DNA of 64,000 nucleotides from Trichomonas vaginalis G3 (GCF_026262505.1 NC_067208.1:17183962-17247961); one strand, 5' to 3'. Shown: positions 37,888 through 48,190, numbered from the stretch's first letter. Notes: generated from the sequence alone by a model not told the origin. Numbers and translations are program-made.

Positions 37888-38477
37888 TTTTACTTAGCAA
37901 ATAAATTTTTAATGAAATGTTGTGGTCGTCAAATATTTTTATGACGTCTGGGAAACTATACTTTAAGTTCAACGTTTCACCTCCTTTCATAACGTATATC
38001 TTGTCAATGACATTATATGAAACACCACAGCAACTAATGTCGGGTTCTATTTCTTTGATGTTTATATCGTCTGCCTCTGTCAAAAGTTTCAATAGTTCTT
38101 TCAAAACTTCATGAGGTGCAATGACATATGAGTTCACTTTTACAGGGTTGTGTTCGACCAAGTTTAACATTATACCTAAAGCTTGACAAATCTTCTCCTG
38201 AGTTTGAAGTTTTGTCTTTAAGTTGTTGGTAGTCGTTTCGAATATCTGCAACAGAACTTAAGTCTCTGCTAACTTCAGGATATGTTGGTTGTTCTTTTAC
38301 AGGAACAATTGTTATACCATCTTTGTCTTCGTATGGTTTCCCCACTTCAACATCTCTGTCTTTGACATTGACAATAACACTTTGACTGTTTGTTTGAGTT
38401 GGTGAATTTAACTTCACATCTGCCACCGCCATTAAACCTTTTGAAACACTTATGCTTCTATTTTTCGGAAATGACAT
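37871..38477 (-). pseudogene. 'CCG' conserved Maverick protein, one frameshift
   Basis: ATG 38477 starts MSFPKNRSISVSKGLMAVAD and a disordered front. Near 38215 the frame shifts to LQTQEKICQALGIMLNLVEH and DISCCGVSYNVIDKIYVM. Counterparts in Mav-1 (9482-8869) and Mav-2 (53488-52818) have the same two-part build and are also broken between the parts. It is divergent from 38496. Confidence 0.55.
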
Positions 38478-38495
38478 TTTACTTAGAATAAAAAG

Positions 38496-38915
38496 ATGGA
38501 CGTATTCGAGTATCTCTTCGAATTGAAGCAGAACAAAGTTTACACACACAAACAATACAAATACATTGACAGAATAGTTCTTTATACAAACAATGGTAAA
38601 TGTTATAGAATAGCAATATTTGCTGAACCAAAATATTTCCATAAAGCAAAGAAAGTTGGTATAACTGAAATGGTGAAAGTTCTTGACGTTGACAAAAATA
38701 TAACAACAAAACTTACAGATATTTCTAAAGGTAAGTTTATAATACAATATTATGTCAAAACTGGCGTACTGTCAATATTTGACGGAGAGAAGTCAGTTCA
38801 AGAACAACTTACTGACCTGCTGCCAAAATCTGCTCGATGGAAGCTGTCGTTATGCCAATCTGAGGAGCCCCAGCAGGTTTCATCGAACGAATCTTCAAAA
38901 GAGCATCTTCCGTGA
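38496..38915 (+). CDS. Hypothetical Maverick protein, ~105-139 aa
   Basis: MDVFEYLFELKQNKVYTHKQ opens a beta-rich small protein. Its last 35 codons overlap the 3' end of the capsid gene on the other strand, so the native stop may be near 38810. Divergent from the 'CCG' gene with an 18-bp spacer. No family recognised. Confidence 0.45.
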   Translation: MDVFEYLFELKQNKVYTHKQYKYIDRIVLYTNNGKCYRIAIFAEPKYFHKAKKVGITEMVKVLDVDKNITTKLTDISKGKFIIQYYVKTGVLSIFDGEKSVQEQLTDLLPKSARWKLSLCQSEEPQQVSSNESSKEHLP

Positions 38916-40410
38916 AAAGTGCTATTGGTTTTGTAAACTTCTTTGCTTTCAATTCATCTGGACCGTCTCTGTCACCAGTATATTGTATTTGTACAGTACC
39001 AACAGTTGAAATACCACCCATAAAGTCTTCTGAGTCAGCAAATGGAATGCCAAGCCAAAAGTTTGAACGGTCTCCATTTGTATATTGAGTTTTTTGACCT
39101 CCTGTATGAGTCCATACTTTCACATATGGCATAATAGAACTTTGCATTTCAGGGTTAATGGTTGTTGTGAAGTTGTTGTTAAAGTTCATAGCATCTAATG
39201 TCAAGTTGTATGACCTCATATCCTCAACTGTAGAATATTCTTCTCTTGGATAATATTTGCCATCTATGTTTATATGATATTTAATACCGGGGTTGTAGAA
39301 ACAAGAATAGTCATTTATAGTTCGTCTGAACAGTACAAACATAGTATCTGCATGTTTCATTGCAGTTGTTAAAGCAATATCTGTTCTTGCACCTGGGTCA
39401 GCACTTTGGTTTCCAACTTCACCTGCAAAGTCTTTGACAGATATTTGGTGTATAGGGAACATAAGTGGAACTGCAATATATTTGGCAGCTAAAGCATTTG
39501 AAATATCTGGGTCCAACATATAGACTGCAAGTCTGCTTTCTATTCTCTTGCATTCAAATTTTTCGCATGTGAACTTAACTGGGTCCCAAGCAGTTCCAGC
39601 AGCATTGAAATAATAGTTTACTTCATTGTTGAAGTTTGAGAAACCAAAGTCTAAGTCAACTTTGTCTTTGCAAAAGTCACAGAACTTGGCTCCACCAGTT
39701 CCAGCTACAGTAATGCTGAATGGGTCTTGTGTTGGTGCAATGACTAAGTTATTTTTGCTTGGAGTAAGTTCGATAGAAATTTTCCTGCCCAGTTTGGCAA
39801 GTATCTAAAAACCTGAAGATGAGGAAAGATGACAAAGGAACTCTAAGTTTCAGTTTTACTTTAGTGGCAGCAGTTCCATCTGAACCAGAAAGGTTAACAT
39901 AAACTCCTGGAACGTTAGGGTCAAGTCTTCTTATTTTCTCAATATTTGCATACTGGTCTGTTTGTTCTCTAGCTTGTGGTTGTACTGAGTTTCTCAAAGC
40001 GAACCATTCATAGTTTGCCCATGTTACTGTTTGAACTAAGTCAGAGTTAGAATATATCTTATATCCCATGAAAACTTCTGGAGCATATTGGTATCCGACA
40101 TAGAAAATTCCATTGCAACCTTTCTTGTCAGACAACTTGGCAGAAGGTTTTTTTCAATGTCTTGTTCCACGTATAAGAATGAGTTGTCAATAGAAATAAT
40201 ATGAAACCTGTCGCAAGCAATATCTACTGTTGTTGAAGAACCTTCTCCAAACTCACCTACGTTTCCATAAGAAACAGCAGTTGTATATTCGTAAGTTCCA
40301 GGAACTATTTCTGACCTTCTAATGGCATTGTCGCATTCGTTATACCATTCGGAAACATTTCCGTTCATGGCATCCAAAACTGTTGGCGTTATATTCTGAG
40401 CGGCGTACAT
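38809..40410 (-). pseudogene. Major capsid protein candidate, two frameshifts (Mav-3)
   Basis: ATG 40410 starts MYAAQNITPTVLDAMNGNVS. Frame breaks occur near 40140 and 39795. The last frame runs to 38809 with PLMFPIHQISVKDFAG, YSCFYNPGIKYHINIDGKYY and SNFWLGIPFADSEDFMGG. Total is about 530 residues, the size of Polinton double jelly-roll capsid proteins. It aligns in order with the Mav-2 protein at 56949-55310 (LRGLQVTIDSRNFP; TSFLCTIPVQRDGAG). Assignment rests on size, context and this pairwise similarity. Confidence 0.6.
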
Positions 40411-40449
40411 TTCATATGGGTAAAAATATAGAATAGTTGGATTTATTTG

Positions 40450-40644
40450 TCATAATTGTTTCGGACCAAGCTTTACTTTCTTCCTGACTGAGTTTTTAAC
40501 TCTTCTTTTTCCTTCATTGCCACTACTTTCACTAGATGAAGTTACTTCTTCACTATTTTCACTTTGTTCTACTCTTCTTCTTTGGTGTCGCTTTTGGTAA
40601 CTTGCCCTCTGCTTCAAGTTGTTGCATCTTTGCCTCATGTTCAC
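40450..40644 (-). CDS. Small basic/Ser-rich protein, 64 aa
   Basis: MNMRQRCNNLKQRASYQKRH is followed by a Ser/Glu stretch and a basic end RRVKNSVRKKVKLGPKQL. It starts one base after the stop of the 766-residue gene, so it could be translated by coupling or be a frame-shifted tail of it. Could bind DNA or act as a nuclear targeting peptide (inference). Confidence 0.35.
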   Translation of the reverse strand: MNMRQRCNNLKQRASYQKRHQRRRVEQSENSEEVTSSSESSGNEGKRRVKNSVRKKVKLGPKQL

Positions 40645-42945
40645 CTAGTATGTTGTAAATTTCCCATGTCCTTTTGCCTTTGGGCTCTGGTCGCCCATCT
40701 CAGGTAACCTATATCCTAGAAAGATTTTGTCATAGTTTGTATTTGAGTCTTCGCGTATTGTTTGCATGACTCTTTCCTGAGTTTCCGGTTCAAGCTCTTC
40801 AAACAGAGCTTGTCCATATGGAATAAGCTCGTTTCCAAATATATGTTTTTGTAGCCATTCTGGTTTTCTTTCCATGTTACCAACAATATCTTTTGTGAAT
40901 GGGAAAGCTTTTACCCAATGTTTCAGTCTTGCGTCATTTATTTCTGTAGTTTCCAAAGGAGGGACTTGTTCGTTTCCTTCAGGCTCTTCTAGCTGTTGTT
41001 GCTGAACTATTTCTTCCATGTCTGGTTCTATCTGAACTTCTTCCTGTGGAGTTTCTTGTACCTCATCTGCTGGCATTTCATATATTCCGAGACCGTTTTT
41101 AAAAAGTTCCCTATCTAAGTCATCCGGACTCATAAACCTTTCTTCTTTCGTTCCGTCTCTATTTTTTACGCGTTTCATGAAGAGAGTTGAATTATCATTT
41201 AGCTCTGACACCAAATATCTCGGAGTAAATTCAGTCATGTCATTTGGATGATATGCTATTAAATCATATCCCTTAGCGAGCTTGTATTTTCCAGGTTTGA
41301 AATTATATCCCATTTGGTGCTGAACCATAAAGCTAAATAGGTTCGGGTCAGTATTTCCTTCCTTGAACTTTCTAATAGCTTCTTTATATCTGTCACTAAA
41401 GTCAAGAGTATCTGGGTAACCATAGTCTTCCTTAAGCATTTTTAAGAATTCTTGGTTTCCTTGTTCTCTACTTCTTTTATGTCCTTGCTCTGTTTGTGGT
41501 TGTTGTGGTGCAGTGTTTTGAACTGTTGGTTGTGGTGCAGTGTTTTGAACTGTTGGTTGTTGTGCAGGGTTTTGAACTGTTGGTTGTTGTGCTGGTTGTG
41601 GTTGTTGTTGTGCTGGATTTTGAACTGTTGGTTGTTGTTTTGGTGCATGCCTGTGTCTGTGTCCATGTGACGATGTAAATGTTTTAGGTAGTCCTGGTGC
41701 AGGTGCTTCTCTTGGAGGGTTTGGTGGTATATAAGTTCCACCAGCTAGTATATAAGTTCCACCAGCTGGTATATAAGTTCCACCAGCTGGCACATATGTT
41801 CCATCTGCAGCATAATGTCCTACCTGACTTTTCGTTTTTAAGAAAGCATTTACTAGGTCTGTTTTGGTCTGTTGTAACTCTTTTTCTTGACTTTCCACAA
41901 CAGTTGCTCTAACGGCGTCATAGGCACTTTGAACTGCCTGTCTCGTTGCTGCATCTGTTATTTTCGTCATATTTTGTGCTACTTCTCTTAACTCGTTGTC
42001 GAAACCTTCAGACTTCAGTTTCTTTCCAGATGAGAAGTCGTTCACTAGTTTCACCTTACTATGAAGAGCTTCGAAGGCGTTCTTAAAGTCAGCATTCATT
42101 AAAGCTTCATTTGAACTGTCTTCATCCGCTTGTATTTTTGTCCTTATTGACCCTATAAGTTGGGCTGCTTTAGCGTTGGCTTGGGCATCTAACCAGTCAT
42201 TATTAGCTTTTATATATTCTGAGCTTTTCATTGCCTTTTGCATGGCTGCGTCGTTATTTTTACTTTCTTGTGCTAAGTTTTCATACTGTACGGTTTGGTT
42301 TTGCAACTGTAAAAGTTTTTCTGCCTTTACATTTGCTTCAACTTCTTTTTTATACTCATCGCTATCCATATATGTCTTCAGGGCTTTTTGTTTTATTTCT
42401 TCATCTTTCAGTACTTTATATTGAGTAGTATGGTTTTTCAAATTTATAACATCTTGTTCCATTTTTGCTACTTCTGCTGCTTTTTCTGACACTTTTTTCG
42501 CATATTCCTCTGTACTTAGTTCTTTCAGTTGTTCTTCTTTCTTCTTTTTCTCTACGTTTAACTCATTGAGTTTCTTTGTGTGTCTGTCATATTCTAGTTT
42601 CTTTTCGTTTTCACTTATTTGTTTCTGTATGTCTATGTTTGACTTTTTGACATCTGTTATTTGATTTTTGAGTGAACTCAAATTCATTTGACTTTGAGGG
42701 TTATAAGCTGTTCCGTCTGCAGCTCCACCATAGCCTGCCATTTTCGCTAAAAGTGCCGCTCTTAAACCTCCACTCTGTGCACCAATAACTCGGTTTAAAA
42801 GCATAGGGTTGCTTGACATTTGTTGCAACATAGTGGGGTCATTCATCATTTGTTGTTGCAACTGTTGTTGTGGTGTCAGTTTTACTATTGGATGTTTCAA
42901 TGCTCTCTTCCTCTTACGTATATTCTTACGTAGCTTACGTGGCAT
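40645..42945 (-). CDS. Large coiled-coil structural protein, 766 aa
   Basis: An intact gene: basic N terminus (MPRKLRKNIRKRKRALKHP), Gln-rich stretch, a long coiled coil at residues about 80-370, then a repeat-rich linker (GGTYIPAGGTYIPA; Q/P/T repeats of VQNPAQQ and VQNTAPQ), and a C-terminal domain containing YGYPDTLDFSDRYKEAIRKF and DLIAYHPNDMTEFTPRYL. It is next to the capsid gene and may be a scaffold or tegument-like component. The Mav-2 gene at 54420-53548 may be a shorter counterpart by position. Confidence 0.6.
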   Translation of the reverse strand: MPRKLRKNIRKRKRALKHPIVKLTPQQQLQQQMMNDPTMLQQMSSNPMLLNRVIGAQSGGLRAALLAKMAGYGGAADGTAYNPQSQMNLSSLKNQITDVKKSNIDIQKQISENEKKLEYDRHTKKLNELNVEKKKKEEQLKELSTEEYAKKVSEKAAEVAKMEQDVINLKNHTTQYKVLKDEEIKQKALKTYMDSDEYKKEVEANVKAEKLLQLQNQTVQYENLAQESKNNDAAMQKAMKSSEYIKANNDWLDAQANAKAAQLIGSIRTKIQADEDSSNEALMNADFKNAFEALHSKVKLVNDFSSGKKLKSEGFDNELREVAQNMTKITDAATRQAVQSAYDAVRATVVESQEKELQQTKTDLVNAFLKTKSQVGHYAADGTYVPAGGTYIPAGGTYILAGGTYIPPNPPREAPAPGLPKTFTSSHGHRHRHAPKQQPTVQNPAQQQPQPAQQPTVQNPAQQPTVQNTAPQPTVQNTAPQQPQTEQGHKRSREQGNQEFLKMLKEDYGYPDTLDFSDRYKEAIRKFKEGNTDPNLFSFMVQHQMGYNFKPGKYKLAKGYDLIAYHPNDMTEFTPRYLVSELNDNSTLFMKRVKNRDGTKEERFMSPDDLDRELFKNGLGIYEMPADEVQETPQEEVQIEPDMEEIVQQQQLEEPEGNEQVPPLETTEINDARLKHWVKAFPFTKDIVGNMERKPEWLQKHIFGNELIPYGQALFEELEPETQERVMQTIREDSNTNYDKIFLGYRLPEMGDQSPKAKGHGKFTTY

Positions 42946-43067
42946 TTTAAGTGAAGTAAAAAACGGTTTTTGACAGATGTTTATATGACACTATTTGTTC
43001 AGCACAAAAAACTACTCGGTCAACGTGTTGCTAGTTTTGTAAAATAACCGTCCTATCTTGTTTTAAA

Positions 43068-43226
43068 ATGGAGAAAAGGCTTCTCAAAGTATACTTCCTT
43101 GGAACGCCCGTAACTTTTCCTGTAGCGACGATAGACCCTTACTTGTCCGGACAAAGTTATACTATTTTGAGTGCTCTACAAAAAAGTCAACGGCTGGCTC
43201 GTCCTCAAAAACTTTTTATGGGCTAG
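43068..43226 (+). CDS. Small hypothetical protein, 52 aa
   Basis: MEKRLLKVYFLGTPVTFPVA... ends inside the first copy of the duplicated terminal-repeat segment. Composition is plausible for a real peptide, but its overlap with the Mav-3 terminal region makes it uncertain. Confidence 0.3.
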   Translation: MEKRLLKVYFLGTPVTFPVATIDPYLSGQSYTILSALQKSQRLARPQKLFMG

Positions 43227-43347
43227 AGGGCACGAAGTGCCTGGAAGGCCATCCCAAGAAAAAAAAAACTTCATTATACTAAACATCTTCAGGGCTAGAG
43301 GGCACGAAGTGCCTGGAGGCCCCACTACCTTTTTTTTTTTTTTTTTT
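43216..43347. repeat. Terminal inverted repeat of Mav-3, right, with partial duplicate
   Basis: GGGCTAGAGGGCACGAAGTG occurs at 43220 and again at 43291. The second copy is the true terminus (ending CCCCACTACC and 18 T). Each copy contains the GGCACGAAGTGCC hairpin. Confidence 0.8.
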
Positions 43348-44720
43348 ATCATTATTATAAAAATGAAATTTTGAAATATCATGATAAAATAATTTCTAAA
43401 ATTAAAGACAAAATTAAAAATAATGAATATGCAAAGGGAAAAACTAAATCACAACTTAAACAATTGAAAGTTTTCAAAAATAAAGTATTAACAGAAGAAG
43501 ATATTGATGAATTATATAATTTATATAATCCTGAGCCGCAAAAAACAAAAGTGCAAAACGCTCAGGTCATTCAGACCATAAATGATGCACAAGCTTTAAT
43601 TTATGATTCATTAGTTAAACCATATTCAGCCCGACTTTTAAATGAAGATCAACTTTTGGAATTCATCCTTCAACATAAACTCGAAGCGGGAAAGTATATC
43701 AAACCTTTATATACAGTATATTTAAAACAAATGAATAGAATACATCCAGAATTAATGAAAGGAGGAATGAATTCCAAAATCAAAGCAGATAAAATTAAAT
43801 CACTAGCAACACCAAAACCTCCAACAGTAGTACCTCCTCCTCCTTCAGTTAATCCTTCATCATTCACTTTATTATATCCATTTCAAACATTAAAGAAGCA
43901 AAAAGATTTTAAAAAGGATTTCAAGATATTAAATAAACCAATTGACCCGAAAATTCAACCGTTAAAGGAAAAATTTGGTCGCCCCTCATTTGCACCATAT
44001 CCATATTCATACGAAATCGATCATTTAGAATATTCAAAAGGAAACGTTACTTATTTATTTGCCATTAACATTAACACCAGATATTTATATTGCATTCCAG
44101 TGAAAGGGAAAACAGAACAGGAAACAAGAAGAGCTATACAATACTTACTAGATCATGAAAGAGTAGATAATATAAGGGGTGATGGTGATAAAGGATTTCA
44201 GGCAGCTATGGCTCATTATTTTCCACAAATTAATTTTTACTTTTCATCCTCTCCATATACGTTTCATAATAAAATAGTTGATGCGGTAATGAGAACTCTT
44301 AGAGATGCGTTAGGAGTTAACGGCCAGATATACTGGGATGGAAATCATGACTCCATCATACAACAGTTAGTATATTATTACAATAATACATGGCATAGAA
44401 CTATAAACGTGAAACCAGTGGAAATGAAAAATGATATTTCAAAAGAATGGGAATATATTAGAAAACAAATGGAAAGGTTAAATGATGTTAAACGTGGACA
44501 AATTAATTCGGGGCTCATGAATTTTAAACAAGGGGATAAAGTTTTGATTCATCTCGATTATGGAAAAACTGATAAATCAATGACAAAAAGAAGACGAAGA
44601 TTTGACACAATAGCTGAATTTGTTAGATATATTAACGGTAATGTATTAGTTGAGGTTAACAATAAATTAATAGAAATTCCGATTTATTTTATTACTCCAT
44701 TATATTTAAATAATATTTAA
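43346..44720 (+). pseudogene. Mav-2 rve integrase, main part
   Basis: Continuation of the gene interrupted at 18923. After a Lys-rich helical region and a Pro-rich linker (PPTVVPPPPSVNPSS), the integrase core has YEIDHLEYSKGNVTYLFAIN (first Asp), IRGDGDKGFQAAMAHYFP (second Asp) and HNKIVDAVMRTLRDALG, where the expected catalytic Glu position appears to be Asp. The C-terminal part QGDKVLIHLDYGKTDKSM...VNGNVLVEV-like is a small beta barrel, as in other integrases. The displayed frame from about 43371 lacks an ATG because the start is across Mav-3. Confidence 0.8.
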
Positions 44721-44741
44721 TTTTTTTTTATTTCGTAAGAA

Positions 44742-45014
44742 ATGAGTGACAACGAAGCAGCCAAGAGTCCAGACGATGAATATAAAAAGAAACTAAACAG
44801 AATTAAATCAAAAATATGCTATTACAAAAAGAAGCCGCAATGTGGTGGGGTTGAAAACGATCAAGAGAGGAAAGAAATAATCGAAAAATTAAAAACTTAC
44901 CGTTCAATCCTTAAACTGAGTGAAGCAAAAATAAAAGAATTTAATAGAATAAATAAATTGATTGGAAGAGATGAATTTAATAAAGATGAATTTTTAAACT
45001 CAATCCAAATTTAA
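44742..45014 (+). CDS. Charged helical protein, 90 aa
   Basis: MSDNEAAKSPDDEYKKKLNR is followed by a KSKICYYKKKPQCGG segment and a coiled-coil-like second half. It lies 21 bp after the integrase stop, same direction, with a TTTTTTTTATTTCGTAAGAA leader. Function unknown; probably co-expressed with the integrase. Confidence 0.55.
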   Translation: MSDNEAAKSPDDEYKKKLNRIKSKICYYKKKPQCGGVENDQERKEIIEKLKTYRSILKLSEAKIKEFNRINKLIGRDEFNKDEFLNSIQI

Positions 45015-45169
45015 TTTTTATTCCTCATCTTCTCTGTTTTTCATGGTTTGTTGTTTTTAATTTTTCGATTATTTCTTTCTTCCCTTGTTATGATTCGTGG
45101 TAAATTTTGAGCTTGTGGGGTATTCATTCATATAAAAATAAAATTTGATGTTATCGTTATTTTATCATT
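45015..45169. other. AT-rich spacer
   Basis: A minus-strand mini-frame (MNTPQAQNLPRIITREERNN...) of 28 codons lies here. Otherwise nothing is recognised. Confidence 0.2.
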
Positions 45170-45766
45170 AATGGTTTCAGGTTATTCAATAATGAATTAT
45201 TTTTGAAGAACTGAAGGTGCTACCATGTCAATTAATTTCTTTTAAAAATAGTGACAACATGACATTTTGACAACAACACGAGAGGAAGGCAATAATGAAT
45301 TATTTTTGAAGAACTGAAGGTGCTACCATGTTGTCATGTTGACGACATGACATTGTGTCAACAACACGAGAGGAAGGCAATAATGAATTATTTTTGAAGA
45401 ACTGAAGGTGCTACCATGTTACCGGGTGCTACCATGTCAATTAATTTCTTTTAAAAATAGTGACAACATGACATTTTGACAACAACACGAGAGGAAGGCA
45501 ATAATGAATTATTTTTGAAGAACTGAAGGTGCTACCATGTTGTCATGTTGACGACATGACATTGTGTCAACAACACGAGAGGAAGGCAATAATGAATTAT
45601 TTTTGAAGAACTGAAGGTGCTACCATGTTACCGGGTGCTACCATGTCAATTAATTTCTTTTAAAAATAGTGACAACATGACATTTTGACAACAACATAGG
45701 AAATTTGATGTAGCCCAAAAATAAAGTTAGTTTTAAAATTATTTTTATTTTTTTATTCCTATATAA
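45170..45766. repeat. Repeat array upstream of PrimPol-helicase
   Basis: Alternating units contain AGAACTGAAGGTGCTACCAT, GACAACAACACGAGAGGAAG and ATAATGAATTATTTTTGAAG, each repeated four or five times, with a higher-order period of about 150 bp. The end of the array and the promoter (GGAAATTTGATGTAGCCC...AAAGTTAGTTTTAAAATTAT) are duplicated in inverse orientation at 48907-49235, upstream of the KilA-N gene. Confidence 0.8.
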
Positions 45767-48079
45767 ATGACGGCAACAAACAACAACAGCAACTATATCG
45801 TTTCTGATGAAAAAGTTATTGATTCATTAGTTGAGGAATTAGTTGTGGCAGAAACTAAAACCCTCAACGAAAGAATTGGTGAAAACATGATTGATTTACA
45901 CAACTACCTCAAACATGATGGAGGAAGAGGAAGGAAAACTGGTATGGCTTTATTAGTAAATAAAATTCCAAATTTAACGATTATAGATGTCGATATCAAT
46001 AAATCGTACAATGATGAACTTAAAGAAACGGTTAGAAAAGACATTTTATCAAAACTTTCGGATAAAGATGTTATAGTTAAAACCGCTTCTGGAGGTCTTC
46101 ACATTTATTGCAACACTAATTTCTTCTATGCAGTTTCGAACAGAATGATTAAATGCTATTCCTGCAATGATTATGATATTGATATCATGACTTCTATGGA
46201 TGATTCAAAGCGTTCATTAGTAGTTATGGCTGATTCAAGAGTTCGCAAGAATGCAACAGAATCAATCAATACATACTCATTCATTCGTGGAAGTTATGAT
46301 TCAACATTAACCAGAACAGTGAATGATATATTAAATGATTTGAATATTAAGGTAAAAGTTGAACAGAAGAACGAAGAAATAAAGACTATCATGAATGAAA
46401 ACAAAGATGTAAACATTGACGATAAACTTGCCCAGAGCATAGTTGATGGCATCTGTGATTTTGAAGTACATAATGACGGTGGAAACATGAATTTAGAAAA
46501 AGAAATAACATTATTCACACTGTTTCAAGCAATTAATTCGTTACCTAATCATTTAATTAATGAAGCATACGATAACGTTTATAACTTCTGCAGTTTAACA
46601 GAAAATGCAAAAAGTAATTTTGAAAAAGCACGTAGTAGATATGCATATTTAATGACTTCTCCATTTGTTTTGGTGAAGATTCTAAAACTATATCAAAAGG
46701 AATATTATGATGAATATGTTTTACCTCTATTACGTAAGCCAAAAATAACATTTGATATCAAACTTGACGACTCGTTTTTGATAACAGATATTAGACGCAA
46801 GGCTGAAAATCATCAGTATAAAAACAGTTCTGAAGTAATTGAGGATTTATCACGTGTAATCCGTTTTGTAGATTGTGGAAATAAATATTTCATTCAAAAG
46901 GACTATAATATCCACGACAAAATGAATCAAATATCATTCGTTCTTCAATCAAACATGAAAGAGTCACTCAAAATGATTAAATTATTTAAAGAAGAAGGTA
47001 AAACAATAACAGCATGGGATGTACTACTAAATCAATTGTCTTCATTAACCGTTAAGGGTGTTTGCTTTAAATCTGATTCCCCCGATGTTTTCTCAACGTT
47101 TCAAGGTTATAAATACAACGTTCTCGAAAAGCCTGATTACTCAAAAATTGAGATGTTTATGAATTTCATTAAAGAAGCCATTTGTGATAATAATGAAGAA
47201 GTGTATAAATACCTACTCGGGTGGATTGCATCAATGATTCAACATCCTGGAATCAAGAATGAAACAGCAATTATTTTGAAAGGACTTCAGGGAACAGGTA
47301 AAAACAGATTTACAGACATTATTTCTGAACTTCTCGCTGGTTATTCATGTAAAAACATTACTGAAATCGGTGAGCTAACGGGTAATTTCAACTCAGTAGT
47401 TGAAAATAAAATGTTTCTTGTACTTAATGAACTCAAGAATGTAGGTGAAGATAGACTCGCAAACTTCAACGCTTTGAAATCAATTATAACGGATAATGAG
47501 ATTAGAATTAATGAAAAGAATCAACCCAGAAGAACCGCTCAAAACGTTGCGAACTTCATTTTGGTAACTAATAACGTCTACCCTGTCAAAATTGAAGTTG
47601 GAGACAGAAGATATGTAGTTTTAAGGGTTAATGGTAAATTTAAGGGTCAATTTGATTACTTCAAGAATTTAATGGATTCATGCACAAAGGAATTTTATGA
47701 TAATTTACTGACGTATTTTATCAATTACGACCTTTCATCATTTAATGTACGAATCATACCGATGACTGAAGCCAAACAAGATTTAATTGAATTATCATCA
47801 AATCCTTTAGATGTATGGATAAATACACATTATGATGAATTGTGTGCAGGTATGATGTGTGAAAATGCTTTATTCTGCAAACCATCAGACATGAAAGACA
47901 AGAATTTTCAAATGAGTATTAAGGATAAATGTGATAGGAAACATAGAAGAATAGATGGTAAACAAACATGGTGTTATGTTTTGAAAGAAGAAATGAAAGG
48001 ATTATATAAACAGGTTGAACCAAACGATAATGAGGATTCATTTACTGATGATGAAATACCTGTAAATGAAGCTTTATAA
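45767..48079 (+). CDS. PrimPol-SF3 (D5-like) replicative primase-helicase, 770 aa
   Basis: The N-terminal part (residues about 40-190) resembles the archaeo-eukaryotic primase/PrimPol fold: GMALLVNKIPNLTIIDVDIN, KTASGGLHIYCNTNF and DYDIDIM. The C-terminal half is a D5/SF3 helicase: Walker A AIILKGLQGTGKNRFTDII (about 505), MFLVLNELKNVGE (Walker B-like), NVANFILVTNNVYPV and GDRRYVVLRV. Intact, strongly A/T-biased codons. It would prime and unwind the element's DNA. The gene and the convergent KilA-N gene share duplicated promoters, suggesting coordinate expression. Confidence 0.85.
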   Translation: MTATNNNSNYIVSDEKVIDSLVEELVVAETKTLNERIGENMIDLHNYLKHDGGRGRKTGMALLVNKIPNLTIIDVDINKSYNDELKETVRKDILSKLSDKDVIVKTASGGLHIYCNTNFFYAVSNRMIKCYSCNDYDIDIMTSMDDSKRSLVVMADSRVRKNATESINTYSFIRGSYDSTLTRTVNDILNDLNIKVKVEQKNEEIKTIMNENKDVNIDDKLAQSIVDGICDFEVHNDGGNMNLEKEITLFTLFQAINSLPNHLINEAYDNVYNFCSLTENAKSNFEKARSRYAYLMTSPFVLVKILKLYQKEYYDEYVLPLLRKPKITFDIKLDDSFLITDIRRKAENHQYKNSSEVIEDLSRVIRFVDCGNKYFIQKDYNIHDKMNQISFVLQSNMKESLKMIKLFKEEGKTITAWDVLLNQLSSLTVKGVCFKSDSPDVFSTFQGYKYNVLEKPDYSKIEMFMNFIKEAICDNNEEVYKYLLGWIASMIQHPGIKNETAIILKGLQGTGKNRFTDIISELLAGYSCKNITEIGELTGNFNSVVENKMFLVLNELKNVGEDRLANFNALKSIITDNEIRINEKNQPRRTAQNVANFILVTNNVYPVKIEVGDRRYVVLRVNGKFKGQFDYFKNLMDSCTKEFYDNLLTYFINYDLSSFNVRIIPMTEAKQDLIELSSNPLDVWINTHYDELCAGMMCENALFCKPSDMKDKNFQMSIKDKCDRKHRRIDGKQTWCYVLKEEMKGLYKQVEPNDNEDSFTDDEIPVNEAL

Positions 48080-48099
48080 AGTATGATTCGAATTTATTT

Positions 48100-48190
48100 T
48101 TACCTTCCTCTCGTGTTGTTGTCAAAATGGTAACATGGTAGCACCTTCAGTTCTTCAAAAATAATTCATTATTGAATAACCTGAAACCAT
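48100..48190. repeat. Inverted partial copy of the 45.2-kb array
   Basis: CTTCCTCTCGTGTTGTTGTC, GGTAGCACCTTCAGTTCTTC and AATAACCTGAAACCATTAAT are the inverses of units at 45170-45300. It lies between the convergent ends of the helicase and KilA-N genes. Confidence 0.75.

Larger units (their letters stand above)
18924..43347. mobile_element. Maverick Mav-3, 24.4 kb, inserted in Mav-2 integrase
   Basis: The inverted termini are 13 A + GGTAGTGGGGC... at 18924 and ...GCCCCACTACC + 18 T at 43347, matching for about 75-80 bp apart from small changes. TTATC occurs at 18919-18923 and 43346-43350. Inside are methylase, fibre, integrase, ATPase, helicase, penton-like and capsid genes, and a KilA-N cassette. 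Most of the large genes are frameshifted; no polymerase is present. Insertion into the integrase of a relative is notable. Confidence 0.75.

Noticed and set aside
38109-38747. 212-aa minus frame starting upstream of 38477
   Set aside because: The part before 38477 is the reverse of the 38496 gene; the shared protein family begins at MSFPKNRS.
41442-41741. Frames within the Q/P/T repeats of the 766-aa gene on either strand
   Set aside because: Low-complexity repeats keep other frames open; the 766-aa frame has the consistent protein.
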